Notes: a model not told the origin generated them from the letters alone. DNA of 64,000 nt from Sphingobacteriales bacterium (GCA_016219985.1 JACRJO010000039.1:27061-91060), one strand, 5' to 3'; shown: positions 35,225-44,547, counted from the stretch's first letter. Numbers and translations: made by a program.

Positions 35225-35692
35225 ATGAAAAGAATCCTCCTGGCTATGGGCCTGCTGGCCATTTCCGCCACCGGCTTTACCCAAACCTGCGAAGAAAGGG
35301 AACAAAAACTTCTTGAAACGATAGGCAGCTTATCCGCCCTGTATATCTATAATACCTATACCACGATCGGTAGTATTTGCGACGGGGCCGTAAAAGAAGT
35401 TTATACAGATTCCTTCGCCACAGCGGTACTGGAAGAACAGAAAGGGATGCTGGATATGGTGATTGGGAAGATGAACGGACTGGTAAAGAATAAAACACTG
35501 AAAGATCCCAGTGATGTGAACTATGTAAACAATATGATTCCGCTGCTGACCGGCTTAAAAAAACAGGCCCAGGCCTATATCGGTTATATGCAGACAAAGG
35601 AAGCCACGTATAAAAGTGAGTACAGCAATACCCGGAAATCCAACTGGAAATCAATCTGTGAACTGATGGATATTCCCTACAAAGAAGAGTAG
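35225..35692 (+). CDS. Small secreted protein, unknown
   Basis: Start at 35225 gives a signal peptide ending TGFTQ before TCEEREQK; an ATG at 35207 is possible but adds six residues. 155 residues, mostly helical, with Cys in TCEE and two more (SICDG, SICEL). No family is recognised. It faces the TlpA-like gene, and the two stops are four bases apart. Confidence 0.65.
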   Translation: MKRILLAMGLLAISATGFTQTCEEREQKLLETIGSLSALYIYNTYTTIGSICDGAVKEVYTDSFATAVLEEQKGMLDMVIGKMNGLVKNKTLKDPSDVNYVNNMIPLLTGLKKQAQAYIGYMQTKEATYKSEYSNTRKSNWKSICELMDIPYKEE

Positions 35693-35695
35693 GCA

Positions 35696-36793
35696 TTAAT
35701 TACATCCCAATACCTCGCAAAGCTTTTCTTCCAGGGCAGGCCCCCGCAGGTTTTTGGCAATGATCTTTCCCTCCGGATCCAGCAGGAAATTTTGCGGAAT
35801 GCCCCGGACATTGTACTTAACGGCTGCCGCATTGTTCCAGAATTGCAGGTCACTCACATGGGTCCAGGTCAGCTGATCATGATGAATGGCTTCAAGCCAT
35901 TTGTCTTTTTGTCCCGGGCGGTCAAGCGATACCCCTAATACGGTAAAATTCTTTGCGCTAAACTTTTTAAAATTTTCCACCACATTGGGATTTTCCTGCC
36001 GGCAGGGGCCGCACCAACTGGCCCAAAAATCGATCAGCACATATTTACCCCGGAAGGAGGACAAGGATACCGGCACACCGGAGGTATCCGCCTGGGTAAA
36101 ATCCATCGCAAGGCTCCCGATCGCCCCTACTTTGCCTTCCGCCACCTGGGCCGCTAATTGCTGACCTGTTCCGGAGGCCTTCACCTTTTCACCCAGTTTA
36201 TTAAACCGCCGCTCTAACTGGAGCGGATCTTCGTTAAAGGAATAAGTAGCCGAAAGGATAAATGCCGTTACAAAGGACTTCGGCTTTTCCTCCACTAATT
36301 TGTCAATAGCCTGCTGAATGACGGCCTGCATATTCGTATAGGTAGACATCAGGCTGTCTCTCCCGGGTCCGGGCATGCTGGTATTGATGACCTGTCCCAG
36401 TGAACTGAGCTGCCGGGCCAGGGGTACAAACTCTTTTATAAAAGCATCAAAATCCTTATGGGATGCAGAGCCATCAATTTTATATTCGCCGGGCTTTGCT
36501 TTATCCCCGCTGAATGAAATGACAGCATTCTCCACGTACACTTCCGCTGGTTTCTGTTCATCACCGATAAACAGGAAGCAGAGTACGGGCTCAGCCACCG
36601 ATCCCTTTAACTGAAAAGCAGACTGGACCAGTTTGCCGGAGGCCAGTTCGGTATTCTCCCCGTTCTTTACCAGGCGCAGGCTGGTTCCATCGGGATAACC
36701 ATCCAGTTTTCCTTTGATCGTAAAACCTTTGGGAGTCGTTTGCGCCAGCAGGGCAAGCGGGGCAAAGAAGAACAGAAAAACTATTTTTTTCAT
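35696..36793 (-). CDS. TlpA-like thiol-disulfide oxidoreductase with DUF4369
   Basis: A 365-residue exported protein: signal peptide (about 1-17), DUF4369 domain (about 20-115; FTIKGKLDGYPDGTSLRLV), helical linker, and a thioredoxin/AhpC-TSA domain from about 225 with WASWCGPCRQENP active site and cis-Pro in RGIPQNFLLD. Such Bacteroidota proteins reduce or oxidise disulfides in the periplasm. Monocistronic. Confidence 0.88.
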   Translation of the reverse strand: MKKIVFLFFFAPLALLAQTTPKGFTIKGKLDGYPDGTSLRLVKNGENTELASGKLVQSAFQLKGSVAEPVLCFLFIGDEQKPAEVYVENAVISFSGDKAKPGEYKIDGSASHKDFDAFIKEFVPLARQLSSLGQVINTSMPGPGRDSLMSTYTNMQAVIQQAIDKLVEEKPKSFVTAFILSATYSFNEDPLQLERRFNKLGEKVKASGTGQQLAAQVAEGKVGAIGSLAMDFTQADTSGVPVSLSSFRGKYVLIDFWASWCGPCRQENPNVVENFKKFSAKNFTVLGVSLDRPGQKDKWLEAIHHDQLTWTHVSDLQFWNNAAAVKYNVRGIPQNFLLDPEGKIIAKNLRGPALEEKLCEVLGCN

Positions 36794-36876
36794 ATGAGGT
36801 GATCTGTTTACGCCGGTGCGTTGACCGGGGAATAAGGTACAAAGTTAAATAATGCCGGCTGAGTGGTAAAACCAGG

Positions 36877-37650
36877 TCAGCCTAAAACAGACGAAAGAAA
36901 GGATTTTGTGGATGCATTAACATCCGTGCTGTTTTCCAATGCTTTAATATAGGCGCTGCCGATAATTCCGCCCGCGGCATATTCACAAACCGCATCAAAA
37001 GAAGCTTTATCCTTTATCCCGAAACCCACCAGCACCGGGTTGCTGAGTCCCAGGTCCCTGAGCCTTGACAGGTATTCCGAAGAAGCAGCCCTGGTTTTCT
37101 CACCCCCTGTGGTGGATGAGGAGGAAACCGCATATAGAAACCCGCTGCTGAGATGGTCCAGTTTTTTCACCCTTTCATCAGAAGTTTCGGGGGTGACCAG
37201 GAAGATAAAATCAAGATGATGCTTTTTGATGATCGCGCCGTACTCGTTTTCAAATTCAAACTCAGGAAGATCCGGCAGGATCAGTCCATCGACCCCCACG
37301 GCAGCCGCATCGGCGCAAAACTGTTCAAAGCCATACTGCAATACAGGATTCATATAGCCCATCAGCACTACCGGAACATGGATCTCTTTCCTGAAATCCC
37401 TCAATTGTTCAAAGAGGATCCGGATCGTCATCCCGTTTGCCAGCGCCACCGAACTGCTGTGCTGGATCACCGGCCCGTCGGCCAGCGGGTCACTGTATGG
37501 AATACCCAGTTCGATCAGGGCAGCGCCATGCGCCTGGAGGGCTTTCATGACCGGTAATGTATCATGAAGTTTAGGATAACCGGCCGTGCAGTAAACGTTA
37601 AGGATACGATGCCCTTTCTTACGATCAATACTATCTTTTATTCCTGACAT
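36877..37650 (-). CDS. trpA: Tryptophan synthase alpha chain
   Basis: A 257-residue TIM-barrel. Catalytic Glu47 and Asp58 in ELGIPYSDPLADGP, phosphate loop GFGI near 210. Cleaves indole-3-glycerol phosphate to indole, passed through the tunnel to TrpB. It is the last gene of the minus-strand trp operon, about 110 bases after trpB with a long hairpin between. Confidence 0.95.
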   Translation of the reverse strand: MSGIKDSIDRKKGHRILNVYCTAGYPKLHDTLPVMKALQAHGAALIELGIPYSDPLADGPVIQHSSSVALANGMTIRILFEQLRDFRKEIHVPVVLMGYMNPVLQYGFEQFCADAAAVGVDGLILPDLPEFEFENEYGAIIKKHHLDFIFLVTPETSDERVKKLDHLSSGFLYAVSSSSTTGGEKTRAASSEYLSRLRDLGLSNPVLVGFGIKDKASFDAVCEYAAGGIIGSAYIKALENSTDVNASTKSFLSSVLG

Positions 37651-37693
37651 GTCTTTGTATTACTTATTATTAAACCGATCCTATAGTTAGCCT

Positions 37694-37752
37694 CACCCCA
37701 ACCCCTCTCCCTGCCTACCGTGCAGGCAGGCTTGAGGAGAGGGGCTGGGGTG
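37694..37752. repeat. Nested hairpin between trpB and trpA
   Basis: CACCCCAACCCCTCTCC at 37694-37710 pairs with 37736-37752 (one mismatch in 17). Its loop contains a second palindrome, CCTGCCT...AGGCAGG at 37710-37730. It may attenuate or stabilise the trpBA transcript; no T-run follows, so it is not a simple terminator. Confidence 0.8.
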
Positions 37753-37759
37753 GGGCATT

Positions 37760-38989
37760 TTAAAGGGGCATGGCCTTCATATACGTTGCAAGGTCCTTGT
37801 CTCCTCTCCCGCTCAGGCAAATCACCACCACACTATCTTTTTTAAAATTGATCATCTTCATTGCATGCAGGGCGTGAGCCGATTCAAGGGCCGGGATAAT
37901 CCCCTCCAGTTTCGCCAGTTCAAAAGCCGCGTTCAGTGCTTTCTGATCGGTGGCGCTCAGGAAATCCGCTCTTCCGGTTTCAAACAAATGTGCATGCAGG
38001 GGACCGATGCCGGGATAATCCAGTCCGGCGGAAATACTATGCGGCTCCACCACCTGGCCGTCTGCGGTTTGCATGAGCAGGCTTTTACTGCCATGCAGGA
38101 TACCGGGTTTGCCCAATTGCGTGGTGGCGGCCGATTTGCCGCTGTTGACCCCTTCCCCGGCGGCTTCCACCGCGACCAGTTTTACCGCAGGCTCATCCAG
38201 GAAATGATAGAAAGCGCCGGCGGCATTACTGCCCCCGCCCACACAGGCGATCACATAATTGGGTAATTCGCTGCCCGTTTTTTCCAGTAATTGTTTCCGG
38301 ATCTCTTCACTGATCACGCTCTGGAAACGGGCCACCATATCCGGGTAAGGATGCGGTCCCACCACGGAACCGATAATATAATGTGTGTCATCCGGGTGAT
38401 TGATCCAGTCGCGGATGGCTTCATTGGTGGCATCTTTTAAGGTCTTGCTGCCGCTGGTTGCCGGGATAACGGTGGCGCCCAGCATTTTCATTCTTGCGAC
38501 ATTCGGCGCCTGCCGTTCAATATCCTTCTCACCCATATAGACAATGCACTCCAGTCCTTTCAATGCACACACGGTTGCAGTGGCCACGCCATGCTGACCA
38601 GCTCCTGTTTCTGCAATGATCCTTTTCTTACCCAACCGCAGCGCCAGCAATATCTGCCCGATGGTATTGTTAATCTTATGCGCCCCGGTATGGCAAAGAT
38701 CTTCCCGCTTCAGGTAAATCTGCGCGCCATACCGTTTACTCAACCGCTCCGCCAGATATAGTGGTGTGGGCCTTCCTACATAGTCCCTGAGCAAGTGCTG
38801 AAACTCCTTCTGGAATTCCTCCTCATACATGATCTCCAGGTACTTTGTCCTCAGTTCCTCCACATTGCGGTGCAGCATTTCAGGAATATAAGCGCCCCCA
38901 AAAGAACCGTAATAACCCTGTTCATCTGGCAGCCCGGCCAGGCCACCTTCATTGGAAGACCCCATTTTATTTATTGTCTCACGTTCCAT
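37760..38989 (-). CDS. trpB: Tryptophan synthase beta chain
   Basis: A 409-residue TrpB1. PLP-binding Lys105 in HKINN, catalytic Glu127 region in ETGAGQHG, phosphate-cup GGGSNAAG and C-terminal SGRGDKD. It joins indole and serine to give tryptophan. An unusual Asn/Gly-rich start (residues 1-25) precedes the usual GYYGSFGGAYIPE; an internal start at Met9 is possible. Confidence 0.96.
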   Translation of the reverse strand: MERETINKMGSSNEGGLAGLPDEQGYYGSFGGAYIPEMLHRNVEELRTKYLEIMYEEEFQKEFQHLLRDYVGRPTPLYLAERLSKRYGAQIYLKREDLCHTGAHKINNTIGQILLALRLGKKRIIAETGAGQHGVATATVCALKGLECIVYMGEKDIERQAPNVARMKMLGATVIPATSGSKTLKDATNEAIRDWINHPDDTHYIIGSVVGPHPYPDMVARFQSVISEEIRKQLLEKTGSELPNYVIACVGGGSNAAGAFYHFLDEPAVKLVAVEAAGEGVNSGKSAATTQLGKPGILHGSKSLLMQTADGQVVEPHSISAGLDYPGIGPLHAHLFETGRADFLSATDQKALNAAFELAKLEGIIPALESAHALHAMKMINFKKDSVVVICLSGRGDKDLATYMKAMPL

Positions 38990-39061
38990 CTCTCTGTTAA
39001 ATTTTCGAATGATTAACTTTCAATTGTTTTCCGATGATATCCCCAAACCCTCAACTCCAAA

Positions 39062-39113
39062 CCTGCCTGACCGGCAGGCAGGCTACAGACTACAAACTAC
39101 CAACTACTAACTA
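39062..39113. repeat. 21-bp palindrome plus TAGTTAG-type microsatellite after the first trpF
   Basis: CCTGCCT (39062-39068) and AGGCAGG (39076-39082) are followed by words ACTACAAACTACCAACTACT; on the minus strand these read TAGTTAGTAGTTGGTAG and hold the stop codon of the trpF at 39111. Confidence 0.8.
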
Positions 39114-39737
39114 CTTCATCCCCTGCCTGAACTGCAATATCAGCTTCATATCCTTCACCCCCGGCGCTGTTTCAAACTTACTGTTAATATCCACCCCGAA
39201 GAGGTCCGGATGCTTAAAGGCTTTCACCCTTGCCGCGTCTTCCACACCGATTCCCCCGCTCAGGAAAAAAGGCTTTTCAATTTTAGCCTTACTTAAAATA
39301 GTCCAGTCAAACTGCTTGCCCGTACCGCCAAAACTCTCTTTCAGCCCGCCGGTATCAAATAAATAATAATCGCAGGCCGCATCGTAAGGAGCCACCAGCT
39401 TGTCAATATCCTCATCTCCTTTTATGCGGAAGGCCTTGATCACTTCCACTTCACTGCTCAGGTCCTCGCAGATCTCCGGGCTTTCATCGCCATGCAGCTG
39501 TACCACTTCGAGGCCATATTCATCAATGGCATCGAGGACCTCGATCATTTCGGGATTAACAAAGACTCCTGTCTTCTTCAGGTCAAAGTCTGCTTTCTTG
39601 ACATCTTTGGCATTGAGTTTATCCCCCACATAGCGGGGAGAATCCTTATAAAAGATCAGGCCCGCAAAATCAATGTCAAGGCCGTCCAGCTGCTGCAGTT
39701 GTTTCATTTCGGTGATACCGCACACTTTAATATTCAT
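39111..39737 (-). CDS. trpF: Phosphoribosylanthranilate isomerase, copy 1
   Basis: A 208-residue TIM-barrel with canonical motifs: general base Cys6 (KVCGIT), SPRY (34-37), VQLHGDE, general acid Asp128 (YLFDT), and the phosphate-binding SGGIG and VDINSKFE. It isomerises phosphoribosylanthranilate in tryptophan synthesis. It is the more conventional of two tandem trpF genes. Its TAG stop is within microsatellite text. Confidence 0.93.
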   Translation of the reverse strand: MNIKVCGITEMKQLQQLDGLDIDFAGLIFYKDSPRYVGDKLNAKDVKKADFDLKKTGVFVNPEMIEVLDAIDEYGLEVVQLHGDESPEICEDLSSEVEVIKAFRIKGDEDIDKLVAPYDAACDYYLFDTGGLKESFGGTGKQFDWTILSKAKIEKPFFLSGGIGVEDAARVKAFKHPDLFGVDINSKFETAPGVKDMKLILQFRQGMK

Positions 39738-39752
39738 GGTTCCTGTTTATTT

Positions 39753-40385
39753 TTATTTCAGTTCCCCGGCAAATTGCTTTATTTTTTTCATATCCTTTAC
39801 ACCGGCGCCCATTTCAAAATGACTGTTGATATCCACGGCGAACAATTTGGCGCCGGCGGGGCTTGCCGCAAACGAGCTGATCTTTCCCGCATCGGCCGGT
39901 TCAATCCCCCCGCTCAGGATAAATGGCTTGGCGGGTGGCGCTTTATGCAGGAGTTCCCAGTCAAATTTCCGGCCGGTACTTCCAAAGCCGGTACCCGCCG
40001 TATCAAACATATAGAAATCACATACATTTTTATACGGTATCGTCAGCGGTTCCAGGTTTTCTTTCCCCGTAAGCCGGAAAACCTTGATCACCGAGATAAA
40101 ATCGGCGATCTTCTCACAATACTCCGGTGTTTCATCCCCGCTCAGCTGCACCATATCCAGCCGGTATTCTTCCACGGTTCTCATCAGTTCATCATAGCGT
40201 GCATTTACAAAAACGCCTACCCGGGCAAATTTTCCTTTCAGTTGCTTCATCTTTTCCGGGCTGATCTTCTGCCGCATGTAACGCGGTGATGAGGGATAGA
40301 AATTGAAGCCGGCCAGGGCCACTCCCAATTCATCAAAGGCATTTACCTGTTCCGGCAGTAGATTGCCGCATACTTTAAGTTTCAT
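39753..40385 (-). CDS. Second, divergent TrpF paralogue
   Basis: A 210-residue paralogue 15 bases upstream of the first trpF. It retains Cys6, SPRY and Asp128 (YMFDT), but KVCGNL replaces the usual KxCGIT and VQLSGDE the near-invariant VQLHG. The catalytic pair is present, so it may be active with altered specificity, or may form a heteromeric or regulatory partner. Its start overlaps the trpC stop by 11 bases, so it is firmly in the operon. Confidence 0.85.
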   Translation of the reverse strand: MKLKVCGNLLPEQVNAFDELGVALAGFNFYPSSPRYMRQKISPEKMKQLKGKFARVGVFVNARYDELMRTVEEYRLDMVQLSGDETPEYCEKIADFISVIKVFRLTGKENLEPLTIPYKNVCDFYMFDTAGTGFGSTGRKFDWELLHKAPPAKPFILSGGIEPADAGKISSFAASPAGAKLFAVDINSHFEMGAGVKDMKKIKQFAGELK

Positions 40386-41178
40386 GTGCTTTTGCGTTTA
40401 ATTGACTGATAAAATCAGCAAAAGCAATCGCTGGCTGTTCCGCTTTCATAAAGTTTTCTCCAATAAGAAAACCCCTGAAACCGGCATTCCTTAAAGATAC
40501 GATAGTTTCCACATTTGTGATCCCGCTTTCGGCGATCGCCGGCTTCCCGGCGGGAATATGTTTGATCAGCCGCAGGGAAGTGTTGATATCCACTTCAAAA
40601 GTCTTCAGGTTGCGGTTATTCACCCCCACCATACTCACTTCCCCGCAGATATGCCCCAGCTCTTCCTCGTTATGGATCTCGAGAATGGATTCCAGCCCGA
40701 TACTGGCCGCATAGGCTGCATATTCTTTTACCTGGGCCGGGCTGAGGCAGGCCGCGATCAGCAGGATCACATCGGCCCCGAAGGCCTTGGATTCCGCGAT
40801 CTGCCAGGAATCCACGATAAAATCCTTACGCAATACAGGTATATCCGTGACCACTTTGGCCTGGATCAGGTCGTCCAGGTCGCCGCCGAAGAATTCATGA
40901 TCTGTTAGTACCGAAATACCTGCCGCGCTTTTATTATAGGCTGTTACCACCGGTTCCACTTCCAGCTCTTTTGTTTTGAACCAGCCCTTACTCGGGCTTT
41001 TTCGTTTAAATTCCGCGATGATGCCGGTGCTTCCGGGCAGCAATAAATGCTTTACCAGGGAACGGTTGGCAATCTCCCAGAAAAAACCTTCCCGTTCAAA
41101 CCGTTCGACCGGGCTTTTGGCTTTGAAGGGTTCAATCTCTTTTTTCTTTACCGCAACAATTTTCTCTAAAATATCCAT
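40375..41178 (-). CDS. trpC: Indole-3-glycerol-phosphate synthase
   Basis: Start at 41178 (MDILEKIVAVKKKEI) fits the family; a frame extension to 41238 adds 20 unlikely residues. 267 residues with IAEFKRKSPSKG (Lys58 region), VLRKDFIVD, and SGI near the end. Closes the indole ring from CdRP. Overlaps the second trpF gene by 11 bases. Confidence 0.95.
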   Translation of the reverse strand: MDILEKIVAVKKKEIEPFKAKSPVERFEREGFFWEIANRSLVKHLLLPGSTGIIAEFKRKSPSKGWFKTKELEVEPVVTAYNKSAAGISVLTDHEFFGGDLDDLIQAKVVTDIPVLRKDFIVDSWQIAESKAFGADVILLIAACLSPAQVKEYAAYAASIGLESILEIHNEEELGHICGEVSMVGVNNRNLKTFEVDINTSLRLIKHIPAGKPAIAESGITNVETIVSLRNAGFRGFLIGENFMKAEQPAIAFADFISQLNAKAHET

Positions 41179-41250
41179 AAAGCGATATTGAGTGTATAAT
41201 ACTATCTTATTTCCCGGTGAAGAGTACTCCTCATTCACCGCAAAACATCT

Positions 41251-42243
41251 TTATTGCAAGGCGATCAGTTTTTCCAGCGCCTTCCTTGCCGCCCCGCTCT
41301 CCAGGCTATTTACCGCCGCATGGTACGCCGCATCATAGTTTTTATATTTCCCGGTGCAATGCAGGGCCATGGCGGCATTGGCCAGCACCACGGCATGCTG
41401 CGCCCAGGTTCCTTCCCCCGCCAGGATGGTCCGGAAGATCTTCGCCGATTCTTCCACACTGCTGCCGCCACTGATATCCTGTGGCATCACCATCCGCTTT
41501 CCCAATTGTTCGGGGGTCATGATCTTCTCCCCTTCATTGGTGATCACCTTGGTATCATTGGTCAGGGAAATTTCATCATACCCATCGAGGCTGTGTATAA
41601 TGGTAAAAGGTTTCCCCCCGGGCTGCAATAAATAATTATAGATCCTTGCCATCTCCAGGCTGTACACGCCTACCAGCTGGTAAGCGGGGTTGGCGGGATT
41701 GGCCATCGGCCCCAGCATATTGAAAAATGTGCGCATGGCCAGGTTCTTGCGAATGGGCCCCACGGTTTTCAGCGCGGGGTGAAAAAGCGGCGCGTGTAAA
41801 AAACAGATGCCGGCTTCCTCCAGGTCCCTTTTCAGGCGGACGCTGTCATTTTTGAACTGGTAGCCCAGTTGTTCCATCACATTCGAGGCCCCGCTGATAG
41901 AAGAAGCGCCGTAGTTGCCGTGCTTGGCGACTTTCTGTCCCGCGCCGGCCACGATAAAACAGGCCAGGGTGGATATATTAAATGTATTCTTCCCGTCACC
42001 ACCGGTGCCCACGATATCCATGGTCTCATAGTCCCCCAGGTCCACTTTGACCGATAATTCCAGCAGGGCATCCCGGAATCCCTGTAACTCATCAATGGTG
42101 ATACTGCGCATCAGGTAGACCGTCATAAAGGCGGTCACTTCATGTTCATTATAAACGCCCCTGCCGATATTGACCAGTGCCTCTTTCGCCGCTTCCCGGC
42201 TGAACGTTTTGTGCTCAAATAAATATTGTAATATCTTTTTCAT
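41251..42243 (-). CDS. trpD: Anthranilate phosphoribosyltransferase
   Basis: A 330-residue protein with the PRPP- and Mg-binding GTGGDGKNTFNIST at 80-92 and KHGNYGASS. Transfers phosphoribosyl to anthranilate. Not fused to trpG, which is separate upstream by 133 bases. Confidence 0.95.
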   Translation of the reverse strand: MKKILQYLFEHKTFSREAAKEALVNIGRGVYNEHEVTAFMTVYLMRSITIDELQGFRDALLELSVKVDLGDYETMDIVGTGGDGKNTFNISTLACFIVAGAGQKVAKHGNYGASSISGASNVMEQLGYQFKNDSVRLKRDLEEAGICFLHAPLFHPALKTVGPIRKNLAMRTFFNMLGPMANPANPAYQLVGVYSLEMARIYNYLLQPGGKPFTIIHSLDGYDEISLTNDTKVITNEGEKIMTPEQLGKRMVMPQDISGGSSVEESAKIFRTILAGEGTWAQHAVVLANAAMALHCTGKYKNYDAAYHAAVNSLESGAARKALEKLIALQ

Positions 42244-42376
42244 ATTCGTTCCTCAATCCCCATCCAACGGACATGCCCGGCAAGACCATGAATAAGGGTC
42301 TTTTAAATATTTCTTTTAGAAAATAAAATCTTACAACTTAATCACATTGTTTATCCCATTCCGATACACGTACAGG

Positions 42377-42958
42377 CTAACTCTTCAGCCAGTTCTTCAG
42401 GATATCTTCCCCCAATGGCGTCAGCACACTCTCCGGATGAAACTGCACCCCCTGCACATCATAGGTCTTATGCTGCAGCCCCATGATATATCCGTTATCA
42501 TCTTCAGCCGTCACTTCCAGTTCCCCCGGGAAATCAATATCACTAACCACCCAGCTATGATAGCGGCCCACTTCGAACCGCTGGGGCAGGCCCTCAAATA
42601 AACGGCTGCACGGTTTTGAATCCTTGCTTTTTATTTCAATCGGGGTGGCAATTCCATGATACACATGCTGCAGGTTCACCAGCCTTCCCCCAAAAGCTTC
42701 TCCGATGGCCTGGTGGCCGAGACAAACACCCAGTATGGATTTTGTGGCAGCATATTCCCTGATCAGGGGCAGCAACAAACCCGCTTCTTCGGGTATCCCC
42801 GGGCCGGGCGATAAAATAATCTTATCATAATCCTTTACTTTCTCCAGGGCGACCTGGTCGTTGCGGAACACCACCACTTTTATATGCGTGATCTTTTCCA
42901 CCAGGTGGACGAGGTTGTAGGTAAACGAGTCGTAGTTATCGAAAACGAGTAGTTTCAT
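42377..42958 (-). CDS. trpG: Anthranilate synthase glutamine amidotransferase component
   Basis: A 193-residue class I amidotransferase with nucleophile Cys79 (GVCLGHQ), His174 and Glu176 (VQFHPES). It supplies ammonia to TrpE. It could also serve aminodeoxychorismate synthase, but its place right after trpE argues for anthranilate synthesis. Confidence 0.95.
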   Translation of the reverse strand: MKLLVFDNYDSFTYNLVHLVEKITHIKVVVFRNDQVALEKVKDYDKIILSPGPGIPEEAGLLLPLIREYAATKSILGVCLGHQAIGEAFGGRLVNLQHVYHGIATPIEIKSKDSKPCSRLFEGLPQRFEVGRYHSWVVSDIDFPGELEVTAEDDNGYIMGLQHKTYDVQGVQFHPESVLTPLGEDILKNWLKS

Positions 42959-42963
42959 GTTTC

Positions 42964-43010
42964 TGTGTTGACAGGTTGAAAGGGTGAAAGGTTAACAGGT
43001 TGATCAGTTA
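42964..43010. repeat. AACCTGTTAACCTTTCACCC-type microsatellite between trpE and trpG
   Basis: On the minus strand, words of the form AACCTGTTAACC and CTTTCAACCTGTCAAC follow each other. The trpE stop codon TGA (43004-43006) is inside. Confidence 0.6.
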
Positions 43011-44422
43011 ACGTTTTCAGCCTCTGTTATCGCTTTTTTTAATGCCCCTAATTTATTATTCACTTCCTGCAATTCATGTTCCGGGTTGCTGGCGGCCACG
43101 ATCCCGGCGCCGGCCTGGTAGGTCAGCGTATTCTGCCGGCTTAGAAAAGTGCGGATCATGATGGCATGGTTGCAACTGCCATCGAATCCCACGAACCCGA
43201 TCGCGCCCCCGTAATAAGATCTTGCGGTGGGTTCATACCCATCGATCAGTTCAATGGCCCTGTACTTGGGCGCCCCGCTCAGGGTACCGGCCGGGAATGT
43301 TTTGGCCAGCAGGTCAAACGGATTCGTCCCCTCTTTTACTTTTCCCGTTACTTCGCTGACCAGGTGAATGACATGGGAAAAATATTGCACCTGCCGGTAA
43401 TGCGCCACGGTTACTTCGTCGCACAAACGGCTCAGGTCGTTCCGGGCCAGGTCCACCAGCATGACATGCTCCGCATTTTCCTTGGCATCCGCCAGTAAAC
43501 GTTCTGCCGCCGCTTTGTCGGCCAGGTCATCGCCGGTTCTTTTGAAAGTGCCGGCAATGGGATGCAGCACGGCCTTATGATCCCGGATAACGAGCTGCGC
43601 TTCCGGGGAAGAGCCCATCAGTTTATAATCGCCGTAATCAAAAAAGAATAAATAAGGAGAAGGGTTGATATTCCGCAAAGCCCTGTACACATTGAATTCA
43701 TCCCCGGTGAAGGATTGCTGGAAGCGGCGGCTGAGCACGATCTGGAATACATCCCCGCGGTGGCAACTGGCGATTCCTTTTCTCACCATTTCCCGGTAAT
43801 CCTCATCAGTCATATTGGAAACTTCGGCGCCCCTGATGCCGAAGGGGTACACCGGTACATCCTTGCCGCGGATCAGGGATTCCACGGCCGCGGTTTCGCT
43901 TTCCAGTCCCCTGATCTGGTTCTCGCAAATAAATAATTCATCCCTGAAATGGTTAATGGCAATTACGTACTGGTAAAGGCGGTAACGCATAAGCGGAATT
44001 GCGGCGGGAGCATCACCGCGGGTCCTGAGTGAAAGCGTATCAAAAAAAGAAACCGCGTCAAAAGCTGTGTAGCCAAACAGCCCCTGGGCAAAAGCCGCTT
44101 CTCTCACTTCACTCTTTTTCACCTCAAACTGCTGCATAAAGTCCCAGAGCCTGCCGGGTACCGCGGCCGGGTCTTTTAAATCCGCTTTCTCAGGGCTGCG
44201 GCCGGGGTATTTAAATTCCACCGATTCCCTGGTCGTTACCTCGATCCCGCCGATGGCGTTGATGCAGATAAAGGAATAACTGTTTTCCGAGCTATGATGG
44301 TCCGTACTTTCCAGGAGGATCGTATCCCTGAACTTATCCCGCACCCGTAAATAGATCCCTACCGGCGTGTACACATCCGCCAGCATTCTTTTACAAACTG
44401 TATTTATTTCAATCTTTTTCAT
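43004..44422 (-). CDS. trpE: Anthranilate synthase component I
   Basis: A 472-residue TrpE. The feedback-inhibitor (tryptophan) site LLES is at 36-39, so the enzyme should be Trp-inhibited. The chorismate-binding domain carries VLSRRF, PSPYLFFFDY, GTFKRTGDD, AEHVMLVDLARNDL and SGAPKYRA. It is the first structural gene of the operon, preceded by a leader peptide and terminator (44522-44640). Confidence 0.96.
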   Translation of the reverse strand: MKKIEINTVCKRMLADVYTPVGIYLRVRDKFRDTILLESTDHHSSENSYSFICINAIGGIEVTTRESVEFKYPGRSPEKADLKDPAAVPGRLWDFMQQFEVKKSEVREAAFAQGLFGYTAFDAVSFFDTLSLRTRGDAPAAIPLMRYRLYQYVIAINHFRDELFICENQIRGLESETAAVESLIRGKDVPVYPFGIRGAEVSNMTDEDYREMVRKGIASCHRGDVFQIVLSRRFQQSFTGDEFNVYRALRNINPSPYLFFFDYGDYKLMGSSPEAQLVIRDHKAVLHPIAGTFKRTGDDLADKAAAERLLADAKENAEHVMLVDLARNDLSRLCDEVTVAHYRQVQYFSHVIHLVSEVTGKVKEGTNPFDLLAKTFPAGTLSGAPKYRAIELIDGYEPTARSYYGGAIGFVGFDGSCNHAIMIRTFLSRQNTLTYQAGAGIVAASNPEHELQEVNNKLGALKKAITEAENVN

Positions 44423-44521
44423 ATATCCTCAATATTTCTGCCGCAGCAGGTATTTTTCAATTGCAATACATTCCCGAAATGATCAGCTTTGGGGCTCAGC
44501 CCCCTTCAGGGACGGAGGGGC

Positions 44522-44547
44522 AAAAAAAAACCCCGAACGTATCGGGG
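44522..44547 (-). terminator. Trp attenuator terminator
   Basis: On the minus strand CCCCGA (44547-44542) and TCGGGG (44536-44531) form the stem, followed by nine T (44530-44522). GGGCCCC (44550-44544), overlapping the 5' arm, can instead pair with GGGGCT (44590-44585) at the leader-peptide end, giving a mutually exclusive antiterminator. Confidence 0.8.
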
